Shown: in pieces, positions 43,199 through 54,128 of the stretch
Layout: the number at the start of each line of letters is the position of its first letter
Position numbering within the stretch: the first letter of the stretch is position 1
NCBI GenBank assembly: GCA_003988855.1
Contig: QYAI01000116.1
Span: forward strand, 56,337 to 120,336
Source of the DNA: Arachnopeziza araneosa
Lineage: Eukaryota; Ascomycota; Leotiomycetes; Helotiales; Arachnopezizaceae
Direction: 5' to 3'
DNA: 64,000 nt
Program-made: the position numbers and the translations under genes
The notes under the pieces: generated by a model
Databases searched by the model: none
The model's input: only the letters and a program-made list of their open reading frames with translations
What the model was told of the DNA's origin: nothing

Positions 43199-43660
43199 AT
43201 GTCACAGCTTAAATCTTATGCCTACCCTGGAATTGGTGAATGGGCGCAAAAGAATCTCGCATATAGTCAAGCAATCCGTGTCGGCAATCGAATTGTCTGC
43301 GCTGGTCAAGGTGGCTGGGACCCCTCACCTGAAAAAATTGACCTATCAAAGCTCATTAAAGAGGATCTTATGGAAGAGATTGATCAAGCCTTCTCGAACG
43401 TTGACTATAACCTGAAGCATGCTGGTGGGAAAGGCTGGGAGCAAGTTTACAAAGTTGTTACCTACAGTACAGACATAAGGGCCCAGCACAATCGAATTGT
43501 TGGGAACCTTAGGAAATGGATGCCAAACCATACCGCTGTATGGACGGAGGTTGGCGTCTCTCAGCTAGGAGCTGATGATATGCATTTCGAGATCGAGGTT
43601 GAGGCTTTCGATGAAGAAGGGGCTGAGGAGGTTTCGAAGACAAAGATGAGAGCAGCTTAA
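43199..43660 (+). CDS. RidA/YjgF/UK114-family protein
   Basis: An intronless 153-residue protein of typical family size. Family features are the VGNRIVCAGQGGWDP strand, the AFSNVDYNLKHAGGKGWEQVYKVVTYSTD helix-strand unit and the C-terminal FEIEVEAF strand. In imine-hydrolysing RidA an arginine lies near the start of the penultimate strand. Here the aligned segment is HTAVWTEVGV with no arginine, so classical enamine/imine deaminase activity is doubtful. It is the last gene of the co-oriented trans-ER side of the cluster, but no strong CCGA/TCGG palindrome was seen upstream, so membership is uncertain. It could handle a reactive imine or aldehyde intermediate, or be unrelated. Confidence 0.85.
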   Translation: MSQLKSYAYPGIGEWAQKNLAYSQAIRVGNRIVCAGQGGWDPSPEKIDLSKLIKEDLMEEIDQAFSNVDYNLKHAGGKGWEQVYKVVTYSTDIRAQHNRIVGNLRKWMPNHTAVWTEVGVSQLGADDMHFEIEVEAFDEEGAEEVSKTKMRAA

Positions 43661-44585
43661 TTGAGAACGGGTATGAATTCTACTGATTACTATACTCTTT
43701 GACTAATAGGTACCAATCCGCTGAGCAGCCTTAGCTTGATAAGCGTATTGCAAATAAGTTAAAAACACAGCTTTATCGATATCTAAGGTATTATGTGACG
43801 TTTAGGAGCTCATGAACCATATATCCTTTCTGTAGCGAGAGCACGTAAAAGAGCTTGATAAGCGTGAGACAGTTGTATTGAATAGATCTACAGATAATGA
43901 AAAGAACTGAAAGCGGAGCTCAGTATTTATGTACATGAGGAGCTGCAGGCGCTAGTTCTAAGATGAAGAATTACTCGGAAAGTTGTCGCGATGTAATCAG
44001 GGTGAAATATAAATCCAGCGCAAAAATTATTATCTCAATCCGAGTACAGACTCATTTTTTTCTTCGCTCTAAATTCCGCATACATATCGCGCCTCTCCCC
44101 AAGTACCCTGCAGAAAGGAAAGGCATAGCATCTTGAATGAGTGTCTCGGTCACATAAAACATACCCGTTTTCTTCATTGAAAATTGAGTAAATAACTATT
44201 TACCTGGAATAGAGAGTAAGTATTTTCTTGATACCACGTTTGAATTGAGACCATTTGTTCGCGTGATAATTAAATTAAGGTCTAAAGAAGAGAGATAAGC
44301 TCTCTATATCTATAATCGAAGTAAATGTCTCCCAGCTGCCTTTCACTATATGCGAAGACAAGATCATGGAAGGTTTTGGTTATAGCATCGCCTCAAACGC
44401 TCGAAACTCTGTGCTTCCTTTAGATATATGACCCAATCAAGTCCCATAATCTCAAAATCGCGTGTGAAAACGAGTGTGGTCCCTGTATGGAAGTAGCAAA
44501 CAAAAGCAAACGCGCCCAACTTGTTGACCTTATCATTACCATCATTATTACCAGCCACCGATCGTGTGGTATTCATATCACGCGT
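43661..44585. other. Convergent intergenic region, probable right edge of the cluster
   Basis: The stretch lies between the RidA gene and the 3' end of the fasciclin gene. It is AT-rich and I see no gene. Confidence 0.5.
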
Positions 44586-45941
44586 CTACACAAGCAATAT
44601 CGCACCGAGATAGATCGCAAAGCTCCATGCTGCGAACTCCAGGACGCTTCGTTTCATAGAAGGCGAAGCGTCCCCGGTAAAGGGAGCGGGAAGTGCGGTT
44701 CTAGGATTAATGACCTGTTTGAAGACCCAGAATGCATCAGATTCATTGATCTTTTTAAATTTCGAGAGGGGTAGGAGAGAAGTTTCCGTCTTAAATAAGA
44801 GATAGGCGAATTGGAACATACCGAGTCAATCACATGGCAGACCCCATTCTCCACAATCAGATTTGAGGCAATGATCTTGGCGTTATTGATAAAGTAATCA
44901 CCACTGGCACTGATAGTCACGGTGATGTTTGTGCCTCCTTGTGTTGCATATGATGCGCCGTTCTTCAACGAAGGTAAGTAGCCGAGGAAATTCGGGATAA
45001 TGTGACCGGAGAGCAGACTTGTCGTCGAAGAGTAGTTACTTGTCGAACCAGGCTGTGCAAAGGCGGTATTAGTTGGAATAAAGCAAGTTATCTCAGGCGT
45101 ATTATCGATTGTAGTGGTTAAATTTGCAGAGGCGCCTAGCTGCGCAAAGGTGGTGTGGTTTTCGGCGACCGCGGTTTCGGAGATCAATTCAGGGAGGGTG
45201 AAGTAGCTTTTTGAGGAGAGAAAAATCAGTTAAATGGCTTCTGGTGTTTGACAATTGGAAATAATGCACACACTTATCGACAAGTTGTATCAATCCTCCA
45301 TCATAAGGGATATCTGCTTTGATTACATTGACAAAGTTGCCCAAGCCTGCATAGATTTTCACGAGCGAAGGGGAGTTGATGAGAGATGATGGCGATGTCT
45401 GACTTGAATACACGGTAACGGTCGTTGGTGGGGGTAGAACAGTAGTTGTTGTGCAGTCTGGTGTTAGAGGTGAGTAGGTAATGGTAATAGTTTCAGGCGG
45501 AGGTGCGGGCAGAACAGTGGTCAAAGTGAAACCATTCTGTCGTTTGGCCACATGACTTTGATTCGAGTTTGTTGGATTCGAAACCACATTTTGCGGCTGG
45601 TTATTGAGTTTTGTTGAATCATCATTTTCGTTTGTGGGTACTACTGTACCACTTCCCTTGCTCAAGTCGGCGAGAGTCTCAGTTTGGCTGCTACTTTGGA
45701 TCTCGGCATTCCTGCGACTTGGCGTATCTCTTCTCTTTAATTTTCTGAGTACTTGAGAACCATCGATAGGTGCAAAGACTGTTTTGACATTGGTAGAATT
45801 GTAGAGAGCAGTGATAACAGAGTCTGATGTTATCAGACTAGCAAATTCAGAAGCACCTTGTTGTTTAAGAGCATCCAAGAGGCTGATTCCTTGAACGACT
45901 GTTGCAGTGAAAGCGAAGAAGATGGCTGATGACAACCACAT
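44586..45941 (-). CDS. Fasciclin (FAS1) domain cell-surface protein, probably GPI-anchored
   Basis: Three exons, 45941-45274, 45206-44822 and 44714-44586, with introns of 67 and 107 nt, join in phase to 393 residues. An in-frame ATG at 45965 would add eight residues; 45941 is preferred because it begins the signal peptide MWLSSAIFFAFTATVVQG. A first FAS1-like unit (LLDALKQQGASEFASLI .. VFAPIDGS) is interrupted by a long polar, basic and Thr/Pro-rich insert. A second, more regular unit follows (YFTLPELISETA .. CFIPTNTAFA .. NLIVENGVCHVIDSV). The C-terminus has a small-residue stretch and a hydrophobic tail (FAIYLGAILLV), which suits a GPI signal. The role is adhesion or cell-wall related; it is not part of the biosynthetic cluster. 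Confidence 0.85.
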
Positions 45942-45965
45942 TTTGCTGACAACGAACGAAGGCAA

Positions 45966-47180
45966 AATGTAAGCTCACTAAAACTATTCACAATGTGTCG
46001 AGCGAGGGTGAAAGATAGATCTTGAAAAACAAAATGACTTAAGAAGAGTTTAACAGTCAAAAAGACAAGTTCAAGATCACGGGGACCTAGAGTTTAAGTG
46101 CACAAGCAAGCGCTCTGTCCAACTGGAATTTAATCACTCTCTCCAAGATGCTGCAGACGCCATACAACGCCATTATCCAAGGTTGCTTTCAGATTTTTTG
46201 AGATGAGCCATCCAGGACTTCATCGCGGAGAGACTTGTCTGGAGTCTCGTTCCCAGCATGGAAATTAAGCAGGCACTCTGCAGGACAAGGCATTTCTGTC
46301 GACGAGCAGGAGGCCAACGCCAATTAGAGCAGTCTAAGGCACAAACAGGATGAACGGCACCAAGGGCGAGCCCAATGACCACTTGCCACAGTGCAGCAGC
46401 AGAAATGCAGGGTCTCCTCACCGGATGAAGTTGCACAACGCGTGGGTCGAAGTGCGGAGCTGAGCGAAGGATCTGGCAGTGCATGAAGCGGAACCAATCG
46501 GAAAGAAATTTCTGCTTTCTCGTGTGACCCCAGCCCTGCCGGCTTTATCCAACGGGAGCCAAGATCGACGGGAGTCTCAACGCCACGAGCCTCACCTTAA
46601 CTTTCTTCCACCCGTGCAGTCCGGTGTCCTCGGCGATGCTTCCCCTCTCGTCGCTGTCCTATTAAAAAGAGGTCGCCAACCCAAACCAAAACATACAAAA
46701 GTTACGTCTGGGTTGGTAATTCGCTCTTGGCATGAAACTCTTCTTTCCCGCCATTTCGAGCCCTGGTCAAGGCCATGACCTTGATTGACTGAGAGAATCA
46801 TGGCTGGCTCTGGAGGCTTTTTTACGCCAGCTGAATAGTATTGCACTGCTCTTACGACAAGAGTTTTTCCCGTAGGTGTGTTGAGGTGTTGTAGATGACT
46901 ATTGGCACTCTGCATGCATTGCCTGTTCATGGGTTTGAGAACCCATTGGTGATGCTTTTGGGGGCTTTTTTGGAGGGGTCTGTCGCGTTGTTCAGAGGCT
47001 ACCGAGTAGAGGCTACCGAGTAGAGGCTCCCGAGTAGAGGAGTCGCATTCCATGTTCTTCGAAATCTACCACTCGAATCCCACGAGACATCTTGTTCAAG
47101 TCCGCAGAATCTCTCTCAATAAAATCTCTTCTTGTGGATCAAAAACAACTGATTTCAACTGATTCTTGAAACTCGCAACT
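45966..47180. other. Intergenic region with a 14-bp tandem repeat
   Basis: Divergent promoters of the fasciclin and membrane-protein genes should lie here. Frames at 46479-46778 (+) and 46592-47053 (-) are opposite-strand open frames without domains and are not called. Confidence 0.45.
46996..47037 (+). repeat. Three tandem copies of AGGCTACCGAGTAG
   Basis: Two perfect 14-bp copies and a third with one change (AGGCTCCCGAGTAG) lie about 145 bp upstream of the membrane-protein start codon. Confidence 0.9.
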
Positions 47181-49091
47181 ATGGTTTTTGCGTCACTGAG
47201 CCCCGCGAGAGACACCTACCGGCTCGGGCATCGTTTTCGAATGCCCACAAGCACCGGATCTAAAGATGCTGTTGCAGTGCCGCAAAAAGCCGGCGATCAA
47301 CTTCTTGCAGCGTATACCTTCTTGTTAGGATATATAGTTCTTTTAGTTTGGTGGATTGCGATTATTATTGCCCTCTTCATATCCGACAAGCTATACAGCC
47401 GCAATCATCCAAACTCCGAACTTCACATCAAAATCTGGCATAAGCGGTCTTCACCATTTCGCATCGTTAAATTGGCATTTCAGCGCTTTTTCTTGCCTCA
47501 TTACAACCCTAAGCGTCAATCGAATTCCAAGCTTCAATCCGACGTTGAAACTCAATCTAATCTCGACCCCAAACCTGGCCGCGGCTTCATTCTTTTGTGG
47601 CTCTTCATAGGTATTTCTTTTGTCGTTGTTAAATTTGCTGTCCCGATCTACTTTGCTCGATACATTAAACTTGGCAATGCAGCACCTGTCTCCCCAGACG
47701 CAATCTACGTTCCATCGGTCCTCGTTACGATAGCCAACCCACCTACCCAAGAAAGCAATCTAGCAAACTTGCGATTTGTCGAACTTTTCGTTCCATCTGC
47801 ACTTAGAGCAACGGGTGCTGTCGATGCAACAAACGAGACCTTTAAGGGAGAGTCACCAGTGAAGGTTAACCAACCTGAAATTCTGGGTGTCGATACGAAT
47901 GGGGAGGTGTCTATGCGTATAAGTTACGCATATAACATCACTGGTTTGGATTTTGGACTACAGTCTTATTCCGACTTAGTATTGAGCGTCGAAGGATCTT
48001 GTATGACGGAATATGGTTGGTGGGTGAGCTCTACAACTGAGGACCCGAATCTGCCTGGCGCATTCGTTGATGAGTATAATATATTCGACGTTCAGCACCA
48101 AGTCTCCAAGTATGACGGTGGCCCGCCTACCGCAGAATTCCTCGTTAATCCGCCGATCGATGACAGCGCGACGAACATCAGCTGGGCCGCACTTGTTTCG
48201 TCCGTCAATCGAAGTAGCTATACTATCGGCAATGACCCATGGTATCGAACTGGCGACAGTCCCATCGCTGCGGCTAATCCTAACGATCCGAATTATGGCC
48301 CTAATATGGTCCTATCTCAGCGTCCTGTTCTCTCTTGCTGGGAGAATGATGTTTGGTCATACCAAGGTCACAATGCCGCAGTCACTGGCTTGGATATGAT
48401 TCCTGGTCTGAATATGTCTTCTGGTATCGTGTTGATTCTCAACGACTTCCTCGGCTTACCTATGATTTATACCCTTGGAGGTTACCTTCGCCAGTCTGCA
48501 CTGAAGTCTTCTTTCACTTCAGTAGCGGATATATTTGATGCTAGCACATCCAGCATGTATGCGGACCTTCAGCGTCTTGTGCTTGCATCCTACATAGCAT
48601 CTGTGAATATCTTTACTGAGACGACTCTTTTTCCATCTAACTCTAATGCGACAATTCCAAATGATGTCTTACTCAACGGCAATTTATATCCAGGCACCAG
48701 CGACTTTGTCATATTCAGCAACGACGTCGAAACCCTGTCAGTTAAGGCTCTGGTTATTATCCCTACATTAGCAGTCCTACTGTGGGTAATACTCAGTCTG
48801 ATCACGCTTTTGCCAATGATCGTAAGCTTGATCGAGTCATTTTCCAAGGAAAAGAAGGAAAAGAAGGCAGATAATAAGGAAGAGGAAGATGTCTTAGAAA
48901 AAGGGAAAGAAAAGAAAAAAGATAAAGACGAAATGGGTGGTGAGTTGGAACCAGAGAGGAAAGAAAAAGGGAAAGCGGGAGAGGTCGTGATGGATGCAAA
49001 TGACAAGGTCAAAGATCAGGTCAAAGAACAAGCAGAGAGTATCGAAGAAGATGCTGTGGGAAGTGCTGCTGGGAGCATTCTGGATGATTAA
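47181..49091 (+). CDS. Large membrane protein of unknown function
   Basis: The first ATG in the long frame is at 47181, giving 636 residues without introns. Hydrophobic segments are visible near residues 38-70 (TFLLGYIVLLVWWIAIIIALFI), about 137-158 (FILLWLFIGISFVVVKFAV) and about 540-570 (ALVIIPTLAVLLWVILSLI). The roughly 380 residues between the second and third are rich in Asn-x-Ser/Thr and probably extracytoplasmic. The last 70 residues are a Lys/Glu-rich, charged cytosolic tail. I do not recognise the family beyond similarity in layout to hypothetical ascomycete membrane proteins. No function is assigned. Confidence 0.78.
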   Translation: MVFASLSPARDTYRLGHRFRMPTSTGSKDAVAVPQKAGDQLLAAYTFLLGYIVLLVWWIAIIIALFISDKLYSRNHPNSELHIKIWHKRSSPFRIVKLAFQRFFLPHYNPKRQSNSKLQSDVETQSNLDPKPGRGFILLWLFIGISFVVVKFAVPIYFARYIKLGNAAPVSPDAIYVPSVLVTIANPPTQESNLANLRFVELFVPSALRATGAVDATNETFKGESPVKVNQPEILGVDTNGEVSMRISYAYNITGLDFGLQSYSDLVLSVEGSCMTEYGWWVSSTTEDPNLPGAFVDEYNIFDVQHQVSKYDGGPPTAEFLVNPPIDDSATNISWAALVSSVNRSSYTIGNDPWYRTGDSPIAAANPNDPNYGPNMVLSQRPVLSCWENDVWSYQGHNAAVTGLDMIPGLNMSSGIVLILNDFLGLPMIYTLGGYLRQSALKSSFTSVADIFDASTSSMYADLQRLVLASYIASVNIFTETTLFPSNSNATIPNDVLLNGNLYPGTSDFVIFSNDVETLSVKALVIIPTLAVLLWVILSLITLLPMIVSLIESFSKEKKEKKADNKEEEDVLEKGKEKKKDKDEMGGELEPERKEKGKAGEVVMDANDKVKDQVKEQAESIEEDAVGSAAGSILDD

Positions 49092-49690
49092 TGAAGAGAA
49101 ATGATATTTCAAAGGAAGAGGCGAGGAACTTAATAACATGTCGGCGATTTCAAATGAGGGCATAAATGGATAACCATGGAGAGGAATTTCTGGAAGATTT
49201 TGCGGGCATGAACCTGATCTGAAAAGGTTTATTTTTCAATATGGAAGTAATAGTCGTAGGAAACTTTGAATACATTGAATTATTTTCCCTTCTCATTTAG
49301 ATTTATGAACGACGTTTCACGAAAATATGGCGCTATTGTTGAGGCTCTTGATGAAGGTAGCCGCTCAAGAACAGATGCTGTCATGTGTAATTACGTAATT
49401 TCACCTGAATCCGGCCATCGATTGGTCAGTGGCAGAGACCAAAGCTTCTTGATCCTTCAAATTCAATCCTTCTCATCCTTCCAAAAAATTCTCTGTTCAA
49501 TTTCAAAATCACAATCACATCGTCTGACTAAAACTCACCTTACCTATTCAGTCTCTTTAAAATATCAAGTCAGCCCTTGTCGCCAATCTTAGAAGCCACT
49601 CATTCCTAGATACGAAAAGGATTGAGGCGTTCGGAATCGTGTCATATCACGCCGGCTCTCACGACCTTCTTTGAAACGATTCTCAAGAAT
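49092..49690. other. Intergenic region upstream of the HET gene
   Basis: No gene is seen. A frame at 49266-49592 lacks motifs and lies in pyrimidine-rich promoter-like sequence. Confidence 0.45.
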
Positions 49691-51851
49691 ATGAAACAGA
49701 TCGAGAGCTCATCCGTGGAGCTGAAGTTTGTCACACAGATGCATGAAAACGCTCTAGCTAACTTTCTTAAGGGAAGATTTTTGCGCCACATGTCAAAGCA
49801 TCGACCTCGATGCTGCATTCCAGATTATCAACACGTTGGAAAACGGTACCTTTGTCTTTGATCTAAAAGCATCAGCCAAAGAACTTAGAGACTCCAACTG
49901 TTCCCTTTGCAGGCTCCTCGGCTCGGTCAGCCCATCAGATCTTGATGAGAACGGTCTTCCTCGCAGCGAAACTTGTCATCTTCGCGCTTTCTCAGCCAAT
50001 AGATCGTGTGCGCATCAAATTCTCCCGCACACAGAAGGAAAATTTGACCTTACACTACTTGGAGTAGTCACTGAGAAGATTTCACTCGCGAACAGTAGGC
50101 AAAGGGATTCAGGAGTTCGCATCCGCTCTTCTTTACAAGAAACAGGCTACCTATATTCCACTGCACAGAATAGTAGCTCCTCTATATTTGGAGCCCAGAT
50201 ACTTTCATCAAGGTTTTTTGACATTGGATTTGTCATGGACTGTTTTAAAGATTGCCATCTGAACCACAGTTCTATATGCCATCTCACAAGGCCAGCTTCG
50301 TTAATAAATTTACGAGTTATCGATTGTCAAACACGAATCATTATTCTAGCTCCTCCGAATTGCCAATATGTCGCATTGTCATATGTTTGGGGCGGATGTG
50401 CATCCACAAGCCTGAGTGATGCGCCAAAGGTAGTAAATGATAGTATCGACGTGACTCAAAGACTCCAATTTCGATATCTTTGGATTGATAGATATTGCAT
50501 TATACAGTCGAATGATGCTGATAAGCAAAACCAAATTGGTCAAATGGACCTGATATATAAAAACGCTCAATTCACAATTATTGCCGCAGCTGGAGATGAT
50601 CCTCATCACGGCCTTGCAGGTGTAAACGGAACAAAACGAAAGCATCAGCCAAGTATGAATCTTGGAAACTATTCGATTATCTCCACGCTAAGCCATCCGA
50701 AGTTTCTACTCGGAAATTCAAAATGGGCGAGTCGAGGCTGGACGTATCAAGAAGGTGTTTTGTCACAACGCCGGCTGATTTTCACGAACGAGCAAGTCTT
50801 ATTTGAATGTAACAGAATGAGTTGCGCTGAGGTACTTGTGCAGCGAGCAACCGATGAGAGGCATGGCGAAAAAGAAATAAGTCTCAGGGTGAAGATACTG
50901 GATGCCGCACTAGGAGGCTACAGGAATCCAGGAACAAGGCCGTGGGACATCATGGCTTATGCATCCGCATATCACGATAGAGAACTCACCTTTCCTTCAG
51001 ATGCTTTGAATGCCTTTCTGGGAATCTTTAACACTTTCGCGCGTAACGGTCTTCCACTTCATCACTTTGTGGGCGTCCCAATTCTGCCCCCACTTGCTGA
51101 ATATCGCTCTCAGCATAAACCTACTCTACGAAATCCTACAGAATCATTTCTTATAGGACTTTGTTGGACACATATCCAACCTGCTGAGAGAAGACCAATA
51201 TTCCCCAGCTGGTCCTGGGTCGGGTGGAAAGGAAAACTATCTTATCGCCTGGCTTTCAGTAGCAAAGACTTTGGGAGACTTAATGATACGACCGTGTGGG
51301 TAGAAGAAGAAGACCGCACCTTGTCTCGTTTTCCGGAATGGAAAGATCTATCGAAGTTTCTCTCCAATCGGAATACATGCACGAATCCTGCCATACATAT
51401 CGAAGCGAACACCATCCAATTGTCGGTTGTTCATCTGCCCAAAAGTACGGTGAAAAAAACTATGAATCAAACCGAACGTGCTGTCAACATAGTAATGAAA
51501 GAAGATGCATATTATGCCAAGATTTATTTCCAAGAAGATAATTTCATATGCACAAAGTTTATCATTGATCGAGACGAGCGAGATATCCAGTTGATCTGTA
51601 TGGACCCAACGGAAAGAAAGATAAGCGGGATTTTTATTGGTGAGATGTGTGACGACATCCGCAGTGCGGTCGTACTAGTCATTGAGGAGCTCGATGATTC
51701 GGCTGAGCGACTTGGTTGCTTCTATTTTGGAAGTCTCGATACTCTTGTATTTCAGAATGGCCAGTGGACTGACACAATTACGCACAAACGCCCATGGAAA
51801 CAGTTATTCATGGATATACCAAAGACTAGGCGCAAATTTCGATTGACCTAA
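49691..51851 (+). CDS. HET-domain protein (heterokaryon-incompatibility type)
   Basis: The main exon is 49772-51851. A short first exon 49691-49725 and a 46-nt intron (GTTTGT..CTTAAG, with a GCTAAC branch site) supply an ATG in phase and give 704 residues; this 5' junction is inferred. Early Cys pairs (FCATCQS, NCSLCRLLG) form the cysteine-rich leader often seen before HET domains. The HET domain runs from YVALSYVWGG through RYLWIDRYCI and QIGQMDLIYKNAQFTIIAAAG to SRGWTYQEGVLSQRRLIFT. A later PSWSWVGWKGK segment is typical of this family. HET domains trigger cell death when non-self contact is recognised. It lies near a NACHT-ankyrin gene and a related pseudogene. Confidence 0.9.
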
Positions 51852-52218
51852 AACGTTTTTCGAGCCTCAGAGGCTATTTTTGACTATGGTGCTTAGTTAA
51901 CCTAGAATTTGTATTTATGCCTCGTTGTAGGCTAAATTGCAGAGCGTTAGGTACGTGCTGCGGAAGCTTAGATACCTTAGGCATCTAGGGGCAGCCTTAT
52001 ATACTACGAAGGGTGGCGGGGAAGAAGAGCCTTTGCATACTTCCAGCCTTCGTGGCAGTGCATTTGACTGCATCGACTCGCATGACGCGATAAGCGCCAG
52101 CCTTACTCCAATATGCACGACCGACAATCTCTTTCACATTACTCAGGCAGGTTTCCAACTATAACAACGCCGATTTGCCATTCCAGATCGGCATCTGTCC
52201 CCCTCCCCCCCAGCCACC
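51852..52218. other. Short intergenic region
   Basis: It holds the 3' flank of the HET gene and the former promoter of the pseudogene, including a C-rich CCCCCTCCCCCCC run just before 52219. No gene is seen. Confidence 0.5.
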
Positions 52219-53531
52219 ATGTCTGGCGTCGAGGTAGTGTTCGGCTTGGTCGCTAGCGGAGCTGGGCTTGTCTCGCTTGGTATCCAAGTCGGCGAAAGTG
52301 CTGTGAAGCTGAGGAAAATCTACCATACAGCTAAAGATGCACCACGAACAGTTTCAAGACTAGTATTCAGTCCTGAGACGATGGCTTTGGCATTGCAGGA
52401 GTTCGAGCAGCAGCGACAACAGAACAACCATAACGGAGTCCTCCTCGCTCGCTGTATCACAGAATTCCGACAGAGTACAGCTGAAATATGATAGCTCGTC
52501 GATAAGATAGATAGCTATTTAGCGAAGTATGCGAAATTAGGTGGTAAACTATATTCTGTGCTTAAAGAGCGTGATCTGAGAGATTTGCTTGAAGACCTAG
52601 ATAAAGCCAAGAGTTCGTTGGAGCTTGCGTTATGATTTACCTAGCCGAGGAGCAGAGACGACGAGCTTAGGCGCATGACAACACGCTTTCTCTTCATGGC
52701 AACCTGCTTAAGGTCTCAAGACTCAGGTTTCGGCAGGGAATACAAATATGTCGCAACAACTGACACTACTTACCCAATCTTCCGCATCCCAGCAGCAGTC
52801 ATACCCGGTTAATATGAGGCACAAACCACTTCAGTAATAAGAGAATTAATGCCTATAAGTTATGGTATTTCCAGTACCACCGACGGGTCAGATGGCCTCG
52901 AGCAAGTTAACCAATTCGACCGTTCTCTTCCGTCCAGGAAAATCAAACGAAAAAACAGCAAAACACGATTTCGGGCTGGCTTTTGACTCCCAACTTGGAT
53001 TTCATGTCGTGTTTGGGACGTTGGCGTAAGTCACGCTCAATACCAATGGACTCTGCATTTACGGACATATAATATTGTTCCCCGTAATTCACTCATCTTC
53101 GTTTACTGCCACAATGGTAATCTCAAAAATGTCCGTAGGCTTATTGAGAACGGAGAAGCAACACCATTGGATGTAGCTGTTTTGGAGACAATAGCAACCA
53201 CAACTTACTTAAGGTAGGCTTTGAGCTAGAGTCATTATGATATGTCTAATAATTATAGGCCGCCGCGTATAGCAGACAGCCGGATCTGTACCGATATTTG
53301 CTTAATCAAACAACTTGGCCGGGCCATGGCAAAGTACTTAATGATGCTCTCGAACTGTTCGCTGATCTACGTCGCGGTACCGCTGCAGAAAGGTCCACAT
53401 GGATCGACTCAATGTCCCAGAACCCCTTCGGCCCTACCATCCAAGACGATGGCGTGAAGACAAAGAGGGCTACTGCGATGAAGATACGGACAAGCGCGAT
53501 GACTCAGACTCATAGAGACGCCTGTGGTTAG
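52219..53531 (+). pseudogene. Decayed STAND/ankyrin-type gene
   Basis: The opening frame (MSGVEVVFGLVASGAGLVSL) resembles the N-terminal helical domain of fungal STAND proteins and runs 90 codons. It is then cut by adjacent in-frame TGA and TAG at 52489-52494. The same frame stays open for 46 more codons with helix-like, family-like sequence, then meets TGA at 52633. Further on, in shifted frames, ankyrin-like pieces can be read near 53090-53180 (FVYCHNGNLKNVRRLIENG) and at about 53260-53530. The order is what remains of one gene after several stops and frameshifts. Transitions of the kind made by RIP could explain the stop codons, but the ancestral codons are not known. Confidence 0.75.
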
Positions 53532-54128
53532 CTTAGCTTTCACCGTCATGCCTTCAACGGCCAACGACGTTTCCGTGGGTGTTACGAGTACCCTTCACGC
53601 AAGAGCACACCTGTTGATAAAAGATCAAATTGTTACGAGACAAAGAAAGGAGCGATTCGGACAAGGCTATACAGCTTAGCTTTTACATTAGGTACACAAT
53701 TTCGTACCTTGACACAAATTCACCGCCTAATCCGTCGAATATACAGAAACTAAGATGATAGAACGACTAGGTTAAGATAGTGTTGGGAAAAAACTGAAGA
53801 TTGAAAATTGTTACGTTTTATAGTTTCAGGTTGTTATTTCATTTGAGTTTGAGGTTTATTTGGTCTTGCGGAGAGAGGGAACAGCTAGTTTGGATTTGTT
53901 AGAAACTTCTACTTCTTCCTTTCCCTTTAATTCTGAAAAGTGATTTGCGAGCAAACCTGGACTTAGTTCACACGAGATTCATTTTACTTCCACTGAGACG
54001 AGAATAATATTGTATTAGGATTAAGGAACGTGATATCTAAAGTGACTCCCATAACCGCAACTCCCATACCCCGACCCATCAATTTCCATTATTTTATTAC
54101 TCCTCTTTCGCCTAATGATCTGCATCCT
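53532..54128. other. AT-rich intergenic region
   Basis: The stretch lies between the pseudogene and the 3' end of the small secreted-protein gene. No gene is seen. Confidence 0.5.

Noticed and set aside
46479..47053. Opposite-strand frames upstream of the membrane protein
   Set aside because: The frames overlap each other on both strands without domains, and part of one covers the 14-bp repeat.
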